DNA from: Candidatus Methylacidiphilales bacterium
GTDB lineage: Bacteria > Verrucomicrobiota > Verrucomicrobiia > Methylacidiphilales > JAAUTS01
Assembly (NCBI GenBank): GCA_028713655.1
Contig: JAQTNW010000008.1
Location: 18,638-82,637 of the forward strand
Direction of reading: 5' to 3'
DNA length: 64,000 nt
The notes below the pieces were generated by a model, which was given only the letters and a program-made list of their open reading frames with translations, did no database searches and was not told where the DNA came from. This document shows positions 43,868 to 51,114 of this stretch, piece by piece (the stretch's first letter is position 1; each line of letters opens with the position of its first letter). The position numbers and the translations under genes were made by a program.

Positions 43868-45262
43868 TTATCGCCCTTCTTGCGCCCTTGGCTCGAATTG
43901 TTTCAAAAGTTTTACCACATCCGGTTTGATCCTGGCCGCATCAGCCGCCTGCCCCCAGGCCGCCTTGTAACTTTCACGGTAGCTTCCATCGCCGTAACGG
44001 ATGGGAAATGATTCAGCGGAAAAGGACAGCCAGCAGCTGTAGGCCAGCGCAATCAAGCCAGTAGCGATAAAATATGCGAATCCGCCCTTTAGCAGGAGAT
44101 CGCGGTATTTGCCTGGAACCCATTCCCGAATCCCGAGGTAAGCCAGCCAAATTAATGACGGCAAAACTGGAATAAAAAAGCGCGCGTCGGCAAACGGCCA
44201 GACGCTCAGGATCAATGCGTATATTGCCAGATATGCCGCCAGTTCGATGTTATCACCGATCTTCCGGAAGCAGGCGCCAAGGACTGGAATGCAGAGGAAG
44301 AGCCCTGCCACCTGCAGAAACAGGGAAGGAAAATGGATCTTGGAGCCCGGTAGATTTAAAAACAGTCCGGCTATTTCCGAGCAGCGAAGCTGGATTATCA
44401 AGCCCATGTTTTCAGGCACAGGCCCCTTGTGGAACTGCCGGATCAAAATATCGAGATAACTGCGTTCTCCTTCAACCCGGTGTTTCAAAATAAATGCCCA
44501 ACAAAGGAACAGAGCGGTGACGGCAAGCCCCGCCGCCGTAAAGAACATGAGAGGCGGCACGCTCTTGCCTGTCGTTGCAGTCCGCATCCGCATCCAAAAA
44601 ATCGCCTGTGCGAAAATGCCCGCAAGTATCAGGCTTAACCCTGCTGTCCGGACCCAGGGTGACAGGCATGCCAATAACAACGCGCCACCGTACCCCAATG
44701 CCCTGCCGGCGCCGGTTGACGTACGTCCGAGTCCCGCCAACAGAAGGCATGCCTGGACGAGCAGGAAATATAAAAGATCCGACAATGGAATCGCTTCATG
44801 TTTGATGATCACCCAGGAGGAAAGAACCAGCGCCATCATCGCAAGCGATTCCGACGTGGATGCGCGCGCAATTTTTCTCAAGTAAAGCGCAAAGCAGGCT
44901 GTTCCCGCCGCCATGCAAAACCAATTCAGGGCATTAAGCCAGACGGCATGGCCAAGACCCGCCTTCATCAGGCACACAACAACAAACGGATACCCAGAAG
45001 GGAGCTGTGCCGCCTTGCCATTTAACAAAAACCCATTCCCCTCGGATGCCGAGACAGCCATTGAAAGCAGCTTGACGGCGTCGGTATTCAACCTGAGTGG
45101 CGAAAAGAGCTGGGTGAGATGAAGCGCCAATAGGAGCACCACCAGAATCCCCGGAACCCATCCGGAAATGCCGGACCTCTGAGCATCGTTAGAAACTGCT
45201 GGCATGGATGGGTTGGCACACTCCGTGCCGGTCAATTCGGAACTTTCGAATCTACAAAACAT
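43868..45262 (-). CDS. Polytopic membrane protein, PMT/GT39-like
   Basis: 464 residues from the ATG at 45262 (AAAGTGA upstream); an ATG at 45205 is possible. About eleven helices. After helix 1, LRLNTDAVKLLSMAVSASEG is in the position of the catalytic acidic loop of GT-C enzymes, here with a single Asp; then LPSGYPFVVVCLMKAGLG and IIKHEAIPLSDLLYFLLVQA follow, and a late WPFADARFFIPVLPSLIWLAY. This fits dolichyl- or undecaprenyl-phosphate-sugar-dependent glycosyltransferases but is not conclusive. First structural gene after the antiterminator. Confidence 0.65.
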   Translation of the reverse strand: MFCRFESSELTGTECANPSMPAVSNDAQRSGISGWVPGILVVLLLALHLTQLFSPLRLNTDAVKLLSMAVSASEGNGFLLNGKAAQLPSGYPFVVVCLMKAGLGHAVWLNALNWFCMAAGTACFALYLRKIARASTSESLAMMALVLSSWVIIKHEAIPLSDLLYFLLVQACLLLAGLGRTSTGAGRALGYGGALLLACLSPWVRTAGLSLILAGIFAQAIFWMRMRTATTGKSVPPLMFFTAAGLAVTALFLCWAFILKHRVEGERSYLDILIRQFHKGPVPENMGLIIQLRCSEIAGLFLNLPGSKIHFPSLFLQVAGLFLCIPVLGACFRKIGDNIELAAYLAIYALILSVWPFADARFFIPVLPSLIWLAYLGIREWVPGKYRDLLLKGGFAYFIATGLIALAYSCWLSFSAESFPIRYGDGSYRESYKAAWGQAADAARIKPDVVKLLKQFEPRAQEGR

Positions 45263-45295
45263 TCACTTTCAATATGTTAGAAATATAATTCGCCG

Positions 45296-45823
45296 CTAAA
45301 ATGCCGGACTCAGAAGCCGCGAATCAATTTCCACCGCTACGGAACGCTGTAAAAAATCCACTGACAAAACCAGCCGTGTACTCCCGGCAACCCGTTTTAT
45401 AATCCCAATCAGTCCCTTGAGTTCGCCCCCGTGGATCCGAACCTTTTGCCCGGTACGGAAATAGGGGCATTCCTGCAAACTCAGACCTGCCTGCAGCACC
45501 CTCTTGATTTCATCCAATTGGCGCAGAAAGGAACCTTGATCCGCCACTTCCAGGACGCCCGCGGCAAAACCCGAATCATAGACCGCCTTTTTTTTCAGGT
45601 CGGAAAATGTCCCGAATGCATAACCGCCGAATAGCGGTAATTCAAACTCGATTTTTTTTGACGGATAGCTGCGCAGGACACGGCGGGTGGGAAGATAATG
45701 CCCAAGGGCTTGTCCGGCCAGCCACTGGTCCATTTTCTTTTCACAACGGGGCCGGGTGTGAATGACCCGCCACCTGGCGATTTCAAAATTGAAATCTGAA
45801 ATTTGAGGTTCAAAGGCATTCAT
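45296..45823 (-). CDS. NusG-like transcription antiterminator (UpxY/RfaH type)
   Basis: 175 residues; the ATG overlaps the GbsR-type stop (ATGA). An NGN domain at about 17-110 (RWRVIHTRPRCEKKMDQWL, LPLFGGYAFGTFSD in the place where NusG has the F-P-G-Y region) and a KOW motif at about 125-150 (YFRTGQKVRIHGGELKGLIG). Specialised NusG paralogues of this type travel with RNA polymerase and allow it to read long capsule operons; the position at the head of a run of more than 20 genes fits. The N-terminal FEPQISDFNFEIA is encoded by an A/T-rich repeated stretch. A recognition (ops-like) element could not be identified by eye. Confidence 0.9.
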   Translation of the reverse strand: MNAFEPQISDFNFEIARWRVIHTRPRCEKKMDQWLAGQALGHYLPTRRVLRSYPSKKIEFELPLFGGYAFGTFSDLKKKAVYDSGFAAGVLEVADQGSFLRQLDEIKRVLQAGLSLQECPYFRTGQKVRIHGGELKGLIGIIKRVAGSTRLVLSVDFLQRSVAVEIDSRLLSPAF

Positions 45824-46305
45824 TTGAGGATTTTTTCCAATACCGGCAGGATTTTGGCGGCGCGCCGTTGCAAAGTTTCCATTTTCGCGATCCGCTGCCT
45901 CATGAATTCCCCCTCAGGGGAAAGTTTCCCCGCCGTCTTTTCCAAAGACAAGCGCATATCGTTTAATTGCGCTCCGGTGGACTCGATCCGGGGCCGGATG
46001 AGGGAGGATAAAAATTGGCCCAACACCTCGCTGAAATTCGGATTGACCTCGTAATAATCCCTGCGGTCGCCCTTGACCCAGATCCGCCGGATCAAGCCCC
46101 ACTCCGCCAGTTGGCGTACCCCCATGCTCGCGTTGCCTTTGCTGATGTGCAGGGATTTCATCAGATTTTCAAGGCCCATCGAATGCGGATTGAGATAAAG
46201 AACGGCATAAATCTGGCCGAGCGAACGGGCAAAGCCAAGGCGCTGGGCGGAGCGGCCGCCGAGATCGACGAATTTTTCCCAGATTTGACGATCTTCTTCG
46301 TTCAA
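45820..46305 (-). CDS. GbsR/MarR-family transcriptional regulator
   Basis: 161 residues. Winged-helix regulator of the GbsR type: WEKFVDLGGRSAQRLGFARS, LGQIYAVLYLNPHSMGLENL, the helix-turn-helix LMKSLHISKGNASMGVRQL and the wing WGLIRRIWVKGDRRDYYEV. The C-terminal 60 residues form a helical, probably dimerising segment (LEKTAGKLSPEGEFMRQRI). It is the first gene of the polysaccharide run, coupled to the antiterminator, and presumably controls its own operon; the 63-base gap upstream, after purE, would hold the operator. Ligand unknown. Confidence 0.88.
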   Translation of the reverse strand: MNEEDRQIWEKFVDLGGRSAQRLGFARSLGQIYAVLYLNPHSMGLENLMKSLHISKGNASMGVRQLAEWGLIRRIWVKGDRRDYYEVNPNFSEVLGQFLSSLIRPRIESTGAQLNDMRLSLEKTAGKLSPEGEFMRQRIAKMETLQRRAAKILPVLEKILK

Positions 46306-46368
46306 AACATTTTGAACATAGCGAATTATATCGCGCGCGGCAAGCGAATTCCCGCCCCCAATCCAAGC

Positions 46369-46866
46369 CTACGGAAGCTTTGCATTTAAAACCGTCTGGG
46401 TCTGTGCCCGGCGGAATGCGTCCAATTTCTTGCTTAACGCACTGTCGCTCAGGGACAGCATGGCAACGGCAAACAACGCCGCGTTGACGGCGCCTGGCGT
46501 CCCGATTGCAAAGGTGGCCACCGGAATGCCCCCCGGCATCTGGACAATGGATAAAAGAGAGTCCATCCCTTTCAACGATTTGGATTCCATCGGAACACCC
46601 AGCACCGGAAGCTGGGTCAGTGCGGCGGTGACACCAGCCAAATGCGCGGCACCCCCCGCCCCCGCAATAATGACTTTCAGTCCTCTTGATGCGGCCGTGG
46701 CGGCATATTCAATGGCTTGTTGTGGTGTACGATGGGCCGAAATGACGTTCCTTTCATAGGGGACGCCAAAACTGTCGAGCTTTTCCGCGGCGTGCCGCAT
46801 GGTTTCCCAATCCGATGAGCTGCCCATGATGATCCCGACACAAGGTTGAAGATTAGCTTTTCTCAT
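46369..46866 (-). CDS. purE: N5-carboxyaminoimidazole ribonucleotide mutase (PurE)
   Basis: 165 residues, the usual size for class I PurE. Motifs: [39 protein letters not shown] (the SAHR-P active-site loop with the catalytic His), [18 protein letters not shown] and [33 protein letters not shown]. It converts N5-CAIR to CAIR in purine synthesis as an octamer. No purK is seen beside it. Located 63 bases before the GbsR-type gene on the same strand and 32 bases after the CBS-PAS-DUF4388 gene, so it might share a transcript with either. Confidence 0.95.
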   Translation of the reverse strand: MRKANLQPCVGIIMGSSSDWETMRHAAEKLDSFGVPYERNVISAHRTPQQAIEYAATAASRGLKVIIAGAGGAAHLAGVTAALTQLPVLGVPMESKSLKGMDSLLSIVQMPGGIPVATFAIGTPGAVNAALFAVAMLSLSDSALSKKLDAFRRAQTQTVLNAKLP

Positions 46867-46898
46867 TTGGATAATTTACACTGCTTGCCTCGCGTTCG

Positions 46899-48353
46899 TC
46901 AGGCAATTTCATCAACCTTCCGGCAGGCTTCCATTAGAATCGCCGTGGCATCCCCGCTGATGGTGTGGGCCGGGCTGCCCTGGTTGAAAACAAACTCAAA
47001 CTCCCCTTCGCGGAAGGCAAGGAGAACAGGCAGGGCATCCACGCCAAAACTTCCATCATAACATTCTGCATGAACTATCGAACCGCAATAAAAATAAATG
47101 GACCCCGCCGTGTGCCCGCTCGTGTTTCGAAGGACCAATTGGCCCGTCTTTGTACCCTGGACCAGAATCTGTGAAAGATCGATCACGGAAAATTCCGCCA
47201 ATCGTCCCGTCATCTCCAGATTTTTGGCATTGGGGGCCGCCGGAACGGCGGGCGGGCGGGCGTCAATGGACTCGATTTGTTCCGCGACTTTGATGATGTT
47301 TTCCAGCTTCTTCATCAACCGGTCCATTTGAACTTCACGGTCGATAAGATTGGAGGCCACGCTTCGGGCAAGCCCCATCACATTGGAATCAGCCAGCTTC
47401 ATCCGGATGGCCTGCGTGATCTTCCCGCCGGGCCTGCCGGAACTTTCCTCGAGATCGTCTTGAATCACGCGGGCAGGGCGCTCAGCTGCGGTAATGGAGC
47501 CGGACTCCGTGATGCTGATCATCATGGAACGAGCGTCGGGTGTGAGCTCAACCAAGGCTTCCACCATCATTCTGTCTTCATCCCGGGTCACAAGGCTCAG
47601 GTTATAGCTGGCTGTTTCGTCCCGGTTTGTTGCATCTTTTAATCTCATCAGGAGTTCCTGAAACAGCTCGCGAAAATCGCCTTCAAAAAGCTTTTTGAAC
47701 GGCAATTTCCCGTCGGCGATTTTGTGGGAATATCCCGTAAGCCTCAAAAAACAGGGGTTCGCCGCAGTAAGCCGTCCGTTTTCGTCGAACAGGACAATCG
47801 GCACATGGGTATGCTCAAAAACTTCCTTGAACCGGGTCTCCTGCTTTCCGAGACGAAAACTGTTGTCGAACAATTCGTGGTTTTTCTTGGCCAGGGCCGC
47901 CAGTTGCGCGTCCATGGCGGAAATGCGGTGCGTCAAACCTTCAATATGGTTGAGCAACAGGTCGCGCACCGAAATCAACCCCACAAAGGCACTGCCTTGA
48001 TGCACAATGATGTCATTGAAAAAGTCATCCTCTGCCCCCTTGGTTGCCATCAAATGATTCACCACGGTTTCGACATGCTTGTGCCCCTCAACCACCAATG
48101 GGGCGGAAATCATGATTTCTGAAATCGGCGCCTTGAGCAGGGCTGGATCGTTTTTCTGGCCGATCAGATGCTGGCCGAGGTGCGCGCGCGTAATCAGGCC
48201 GAATTGCCCCTCCCCGACCACAATTCCCAAACTGAAAACAGACATCTGGGTCTGAAACCAGCCTTTCACATCCGCCACGGTCATCGTGCCTTCGACGTAG
48301 TTTGTCGTGTAAACCAGATCCTGCGCGGTTACAAGCTTTGAGGAAAACACCAC
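46899..48353 (-). CDS. CBS-PAS-DUF4388 (PATAN) signalling protein
   Basis: 484 residues from a GTG preceded by AGGA at seven bases. Domains in order: a CBS-like pair at about 15-140 (MTVADVKGWFQTQMSVFSLG and DIIVHQGSAFVGLISVRDLL), a coiled coil, a PAS domain at about 170-290 (FEHTHVPIVLFDENGRLTAA then NPCFLRLTGYS), a helical segment and a C-terminal DUF4388/PATAN domain (EFSVIDLSQILVQGTKTGQL, GSIYFYCGSIVHAECYDG). No catalytic output domain, so it probably senses ligands and acts through protein contacts. Located away from two-component genes; partner unknown. Confidence 0.85.
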   Translation of the reverse strand: MVFSSKLVTAQDLVYTTNYVEGTMTVADVKGWFQTQMSVFSLGIVVGEGQFGLITRAHLGQHLIGQKNDPALLKAPISEIMISAPLVVEGHKHVETVVNHLMATKGAEDDFFNDIIVHQGSAFVGLISVRDLLLNHIEGLTHRISAMDAQLAALAKKNHELFDNSFRLGKQETRFKEVFEHTHVPIVLFDENGRLTAANPCFLRLTGYSHKIADGKLPFKKLFEGDFRELFQELLMRLKDATNRDETASYNLSLVTRDEDRMMVEALVELTPDARSMMISITESGSITAAERPARVIQDDLEESSGRPGGKITQAIRMKLADSNVMGLARSVASNLIDREVQMDRLMKKLENIIKVAEQIESIDARPPAVPAAPNAKNLEMTGRLAEFSVIDLSQILVQGTKTGQLVLRNTSGHTAGSIYFYCGSIVHAECYDGSFGVDALPVLLAFREGEFEFVFNQGSPAHTISGDATAILMEACRKVDEIA

Positions 48354-48520
48354 GAGCCATCCTAAGCAACCCTCCGCCTTGAAGCAACCTCCGGATTACA
48401 TTTATTCTGAATATCTCTCGGTGATTTTGACGCCACACGGAACCCCCAAAACGGGGGAGCTGGGTGGCGCCCGTTTCAATGTTGCAACCTTCATGGATTT
48501 GAACAGAATCCGCAACCGGG

Positions 48521-49186
48521 ATGGAATTTCGCTACAAACGGATTCGGGAAGTGTTTTGGCTGTCCCTCGCCGTGTCACTGCTCATGACTTTATGCAAGCT
48601 GGTGATCGGCTTGAAACTCCGGAACCTGGCCGTGTTGGCCGACTCCGTTCATTCGCTTTTGGAGGGCGGATCGAGCGCCATCGGGCTCGTGGTGATGTAC
48701 ACCTTGGGGCAACCCGCCGCCGGCCAGGCAAACAATCGGGGAAAATTTGAAATTCTAGCCGCGATTCTGCTTTCTGGCCTTTTTTTCCTCAGTTGCTGGG
48801 AAATTCTCGGCAGTGCGTTCGAGAGGCTTTTTCAACACACGCTTCCTCCCAAATTTTCATGGTGGGGGATTTTGTTTTTGCTGGGGTCTCTGGGCATCCA
48901 CCATGGCATGCAAGGCTACAAAAAAGGCCGCGCCTTTGAACTCAGCAGCCCCTTGCTGGCTGCGGGTGTGGCCCGTGGGTTTTATATCCTGATATCCACA
49001 GTGGCTGCGCTCGCCAGTGTTGTTGCTTCCGCGGCCGGTTGGGCCTGGTTCGATGCTTATGTTGCGGTTGGCATCATTCTCATGGCCGCTCTCTCGGCCT
49101 ATTCCTTGATTGATACTGCCATCGACGCCCTCGCCGGCGCACGCCGGCAGCAAATGGCGGAGGAACAGGGAACCCGGCTGCTATAA
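48521..49186 (+). CDS. Cation diffusion facilitator-like membrane protein lacking part of the metal site
   Basis: 221 residues, shorter than the usual 290-320 of CDF proteins because the cytoplasmic C-terminal domain is missing. Six helices; helix 2 has LAVLADSVHSLLEGGSSAIG, close to the CDF A-D-S-x-H motif, but with Glu for the second Asp. In the fifth helix the expected A-D-A-x-H-x3-D is ELSSPLLAAGVARGFYILIS, without His or Asp. I infer that it either uses other ligands or no longer transports metal. The ATG overlaps nothing; the gene before it is divergent with a 167-base space. Ends before the inverted repeat at 49196-49287. Confidence 0.75.
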   Translation: MEFRYKRIREVFWLSLAVSLLMTLCKLVIGLKLRNLAVLADSVHSLLEGGSSAIGLVVMYTLGQPAAGQANNRGKFEILAAILLSGLFFLSCWEILGSAFERLFQHTLPPKFSWWGILFLLGSLGIHHGMQGYKKGRAFELSSPLLAAGVARGFYILISTVAALASVVASAAGWAWFDAYVAVGIILMAALSAYSLIDTAIDALAGARRQQMAEEQGTRLL

Positions 49187-49195
49187 AGAGCTGTC

Positions 49196-49287
49196 TAACC
49201 CGGATGCAGGCATTCCCGTATTCTGCCCGGCTATTGAGAATGGACACTTTGCAGGAGCTTTTAGAAGCGGGTGAAGCATCCGGGTTA
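49196..49287. repeat. Element with 12-base inverted ends
   Basis: TAACCCGGATGC at 49196-49207 and GCATCCGGGTTA at 49276-49287 are perfect inverted copies 68 bases apart. They lie between the convergent CDF-like and cyclo-ligase genes and include the cyclo-ligase stop. Could be a small MITE-like element or a bidirectional terminator; no T-run follows. Confidence 0.55.
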
Positions 49288-49854
49288 ACCGCCTGCAAAC
49301 AGTTCAACTCCCAGCTCGGTCGCCAGCCCGTCCAGCCGGGCGTCATGGCCCAATACTGGAAGTCTATCTACTCGTTGGAGATCAAAGCAGCAGCCTGCAG
49401 CCGCCCCCCCGAGTCCCGGCAGCAGCCGGTCATAATACCCTTTGCCACGCCCGAGGCGGAAGCCCCGCCGGTCAAAGGCAAGGCCGGGAACCAGGGCCAG
49501 ATCCACGCAGGAAACCTTCTCTGCGCCGGCGTCTTCCGGTTCCAAAATCCCATAAGCTCCGCGCTTCAAATCACACAGCGCCGCCACGGGATAAAGTTCC
49601 AGATTGGGGCCCTGTACCTTTGGAAATACGCATTTCTTCCCTTCTTCCAATGCCTGTAATGCCAGGGTGGAAAGATTGGGCTCTGATGGCAGCGCGGAAT
49701 AAAACAACACGCTTCGGGCGTTGGCCCAGAACGGGCTGGCGCTGAGGCGGCGGCAAATCTCCGCGGAAGCCCGGGCGCAAAAGCCCGGTTCCAGTGCCGC
49801 AAGCCTGGAGCGCATTTCGTTCCGCACTTTTTCCTTCTGCTCTTCCCGAGTCAT
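49285..49854 (-). CDS. 5-formyltetrahydrofolate cyclo-ligase
   Basis: 189 residues from the ATG at 49854 (MTREEQKEKVRNEMRSRL); the frame is open further upstream but the family start fits here. Motifs: MRSRLAALEPGFCARASAEI, FYSALPSEPNLSTLALQAL, FPKVQGPNLELYPVAAL and the ATP/folate site FRLGRGKGYYDRLLPGLGG. The enzyme makes 5,10-methenyl-THF from 5-formyl-THF with ATP. Divergent from the MBL-fold gene. Its stop lies within the 12-base inverted repeat, so the last residues (ELGVELFAGG) may be element-derived. Confidence 0.93.
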   Translation of the reverse strand: MTREEQKEKVRNEMRSRLAALEPGFCARASAEICRRLSASPFWANARSVLFYSALPSEPNLSTLALQALEEGKKCVFPKVQGPNLELYPVAALCDLKRGAYGILEPEDAGAEKVSCVDLALVPGLAFDRRGFRLGRGKGYYDRLLPGLGGAAAGCCFDLQRVDRLPVLGHDARLDGLATELGVELFAGG

Positions 49855-49965
49855 GGGTACACCGGCTGCGCGCGTTTGCGCGCAAGGTCTGCATTGTGGC
49901 ACCGCAAGAGAAGTCTCACAATTCAAATTGAACAACAGGCATGGAAGATTCTATGCTGGTTGCAC

Positions 49966-50847
49966 ATGACTTCTCCGGGCCAACCCAGACAAAAATGGAG
50001 CGACCGCAATTTTGTCACGGAAGTGCTGATTCCTTCGTTCTTTCAGCGCAAGCGCGGTACACGCCCGCGGCATGCCCCGATTTTTCCCGTGCTCAAGCCC
50101 GGCCAGTTCTGCATCACCTGGATCGGCCACGCGTCCTTTCTTATCCAGACACACAACCACAATATTCTGATCGACCCCAATTGGGCGAACTGGCTCCTGG
50201 TCATCCGCCGCCTGCGCCATGCGGGCCTGGCCATCCAGCATCTGCCTGACATTGACCTTGTGTTGATCACGCACGCCCATTTTGACCATCTCAACCGGCG
50301 GACCCTGCGCAATATCGCCAGCCGCCAGCCGATCCTCGTACCGTCCGGTGTTGCCGGCCTGGTTCACGGCCTCGGCTTTGAAAAAGTGCATGAGATGGAT
50401 TGGTGGCAAACGCTGGAGTTCAAGGACCTGAAAATCACCTTTACGCCGGCCAAGCATTGGGGCGCGCGCACCCTGCTCGACAACCACCGCAAATACGGCG
50501 GCTTTGTCATTGAATACGCGGGCCGCTCGGCCTACCACGGCGGCGACTCCGCGTATTTTGAAGGCTTCAAGGAAATCGGAACGCGATTTGCGCCTGAAAT
50601 CGCCCTCCTGCCGATCGGGGCCTATCAACCCCCCAGTTTTCGCGATAATCACATGGGCCCGGAAGAAGCGCTTGACGCCTTTGTGGATCTCCATTCGAAA
50701 ATCTTCATTCCCATGCACTATGGCACCTACAGGCTCAGCTATGAGCCCATGCACGAGCCTCCCCAACGCCTGATGAAAGCCGCCGCAGCGCTAAACCTGC
50801 TGCACCAGATCCGCTTCCTCACCGAGGGTATGCCTCAAGTGATGTAG
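49966..50847 (+). CDS. MBL-fold metallo-hydrolase (UlaG / NAPE-PLD-like)
   Basis: 293 residues from the ATG at 49966; the frame is open to 49876, and no strong ribosome site decides. Motifs: ITWIGHASFLIQTHNHNILI and DPNWANW, the zinc motif LVLITHAHFDHLNRRTL (H-x-H-x-D-H), AKHWGARTLLD, GRSAYHGGDSAYFEGF and a late IFIPMHYGTYRLS. This matches beta-lactamase-fold proteins of the NAPE-PLD/UlaG group, which hydrolyse phosphodiesters or lactones. No signal peptide, so it is cytoplasmic. Physiological substrate unknown. Confidence 0.9.
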   Translation: MTSPGQPRQKWSDRNFVTEVLIPSFFQRKRGTRPRHAPIFPVLKPGQFCITWIGHASFLIQTHNHNILIDPNWANWLLVIRRLRHAGLAIQHLPDIDLVLITHAHFDHLNRRTLRNIASRQPILVPSGVAGLVHGLGFEKVHEMDWWQTLEFKDLKITFTPAKHWGARTLLDNHRKYGGFVIEYAGRSAYHGGDSAYFEGFKEIGTRFAPEIALLPIGAYQPPSFRDNHMGPEEALDAFVDLHSKIFIPMHYGTYRLSYEPMHEPPQRLMKAAAALNLLHQIRFLTEGMPQVM

Positions 50848-51026
50848 GGGATGCCGGCAGTTCAGATAGATACATGGATCGCCACGGCACAACTCCGACA
50901 TGCATCGCGAGTGAACTCCTTCAGAGTTGGGAACATTTTTGGCAGATACCCAGGGTAGGCTCTCGCTGACTCGCGCCAACCCTGGGCTGAAAGACGCAAC
51001 CGCGTTGCGGTAAGCTACAGCTTACA

Positions 51027-51079
51027 TTCATTCCCGCTCAAAACAGCTTTTTTGAAAGGTTTGGGTTCTCGCGATGACG
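51027..51079. repeat. Dispersed intergenic repeat, copy 1
   Basis: The reverse complement of this stretch (CGTCATCGCGAGAACCCAAA, then CCTTTCAAAA and TGTTTTGAGCGGG) matches 63321-63370 with few differences. It lies in the 267-base space after the MBL-fold gene (50848-51114), in which I see no gene. Confidence 0.75.
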
Positions 51080-51114
51080 AAAATTGTGTTTCCGCAGAGA
51101 GGTGAAAACCTGGA

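Noticed and set aside
45263..46368. ops/JUMPstart element for the NusG-type antiterminator
   Set aside because: No GGCGGTAG-like core was found in the leader; UpxY-type proteins may use other signals.
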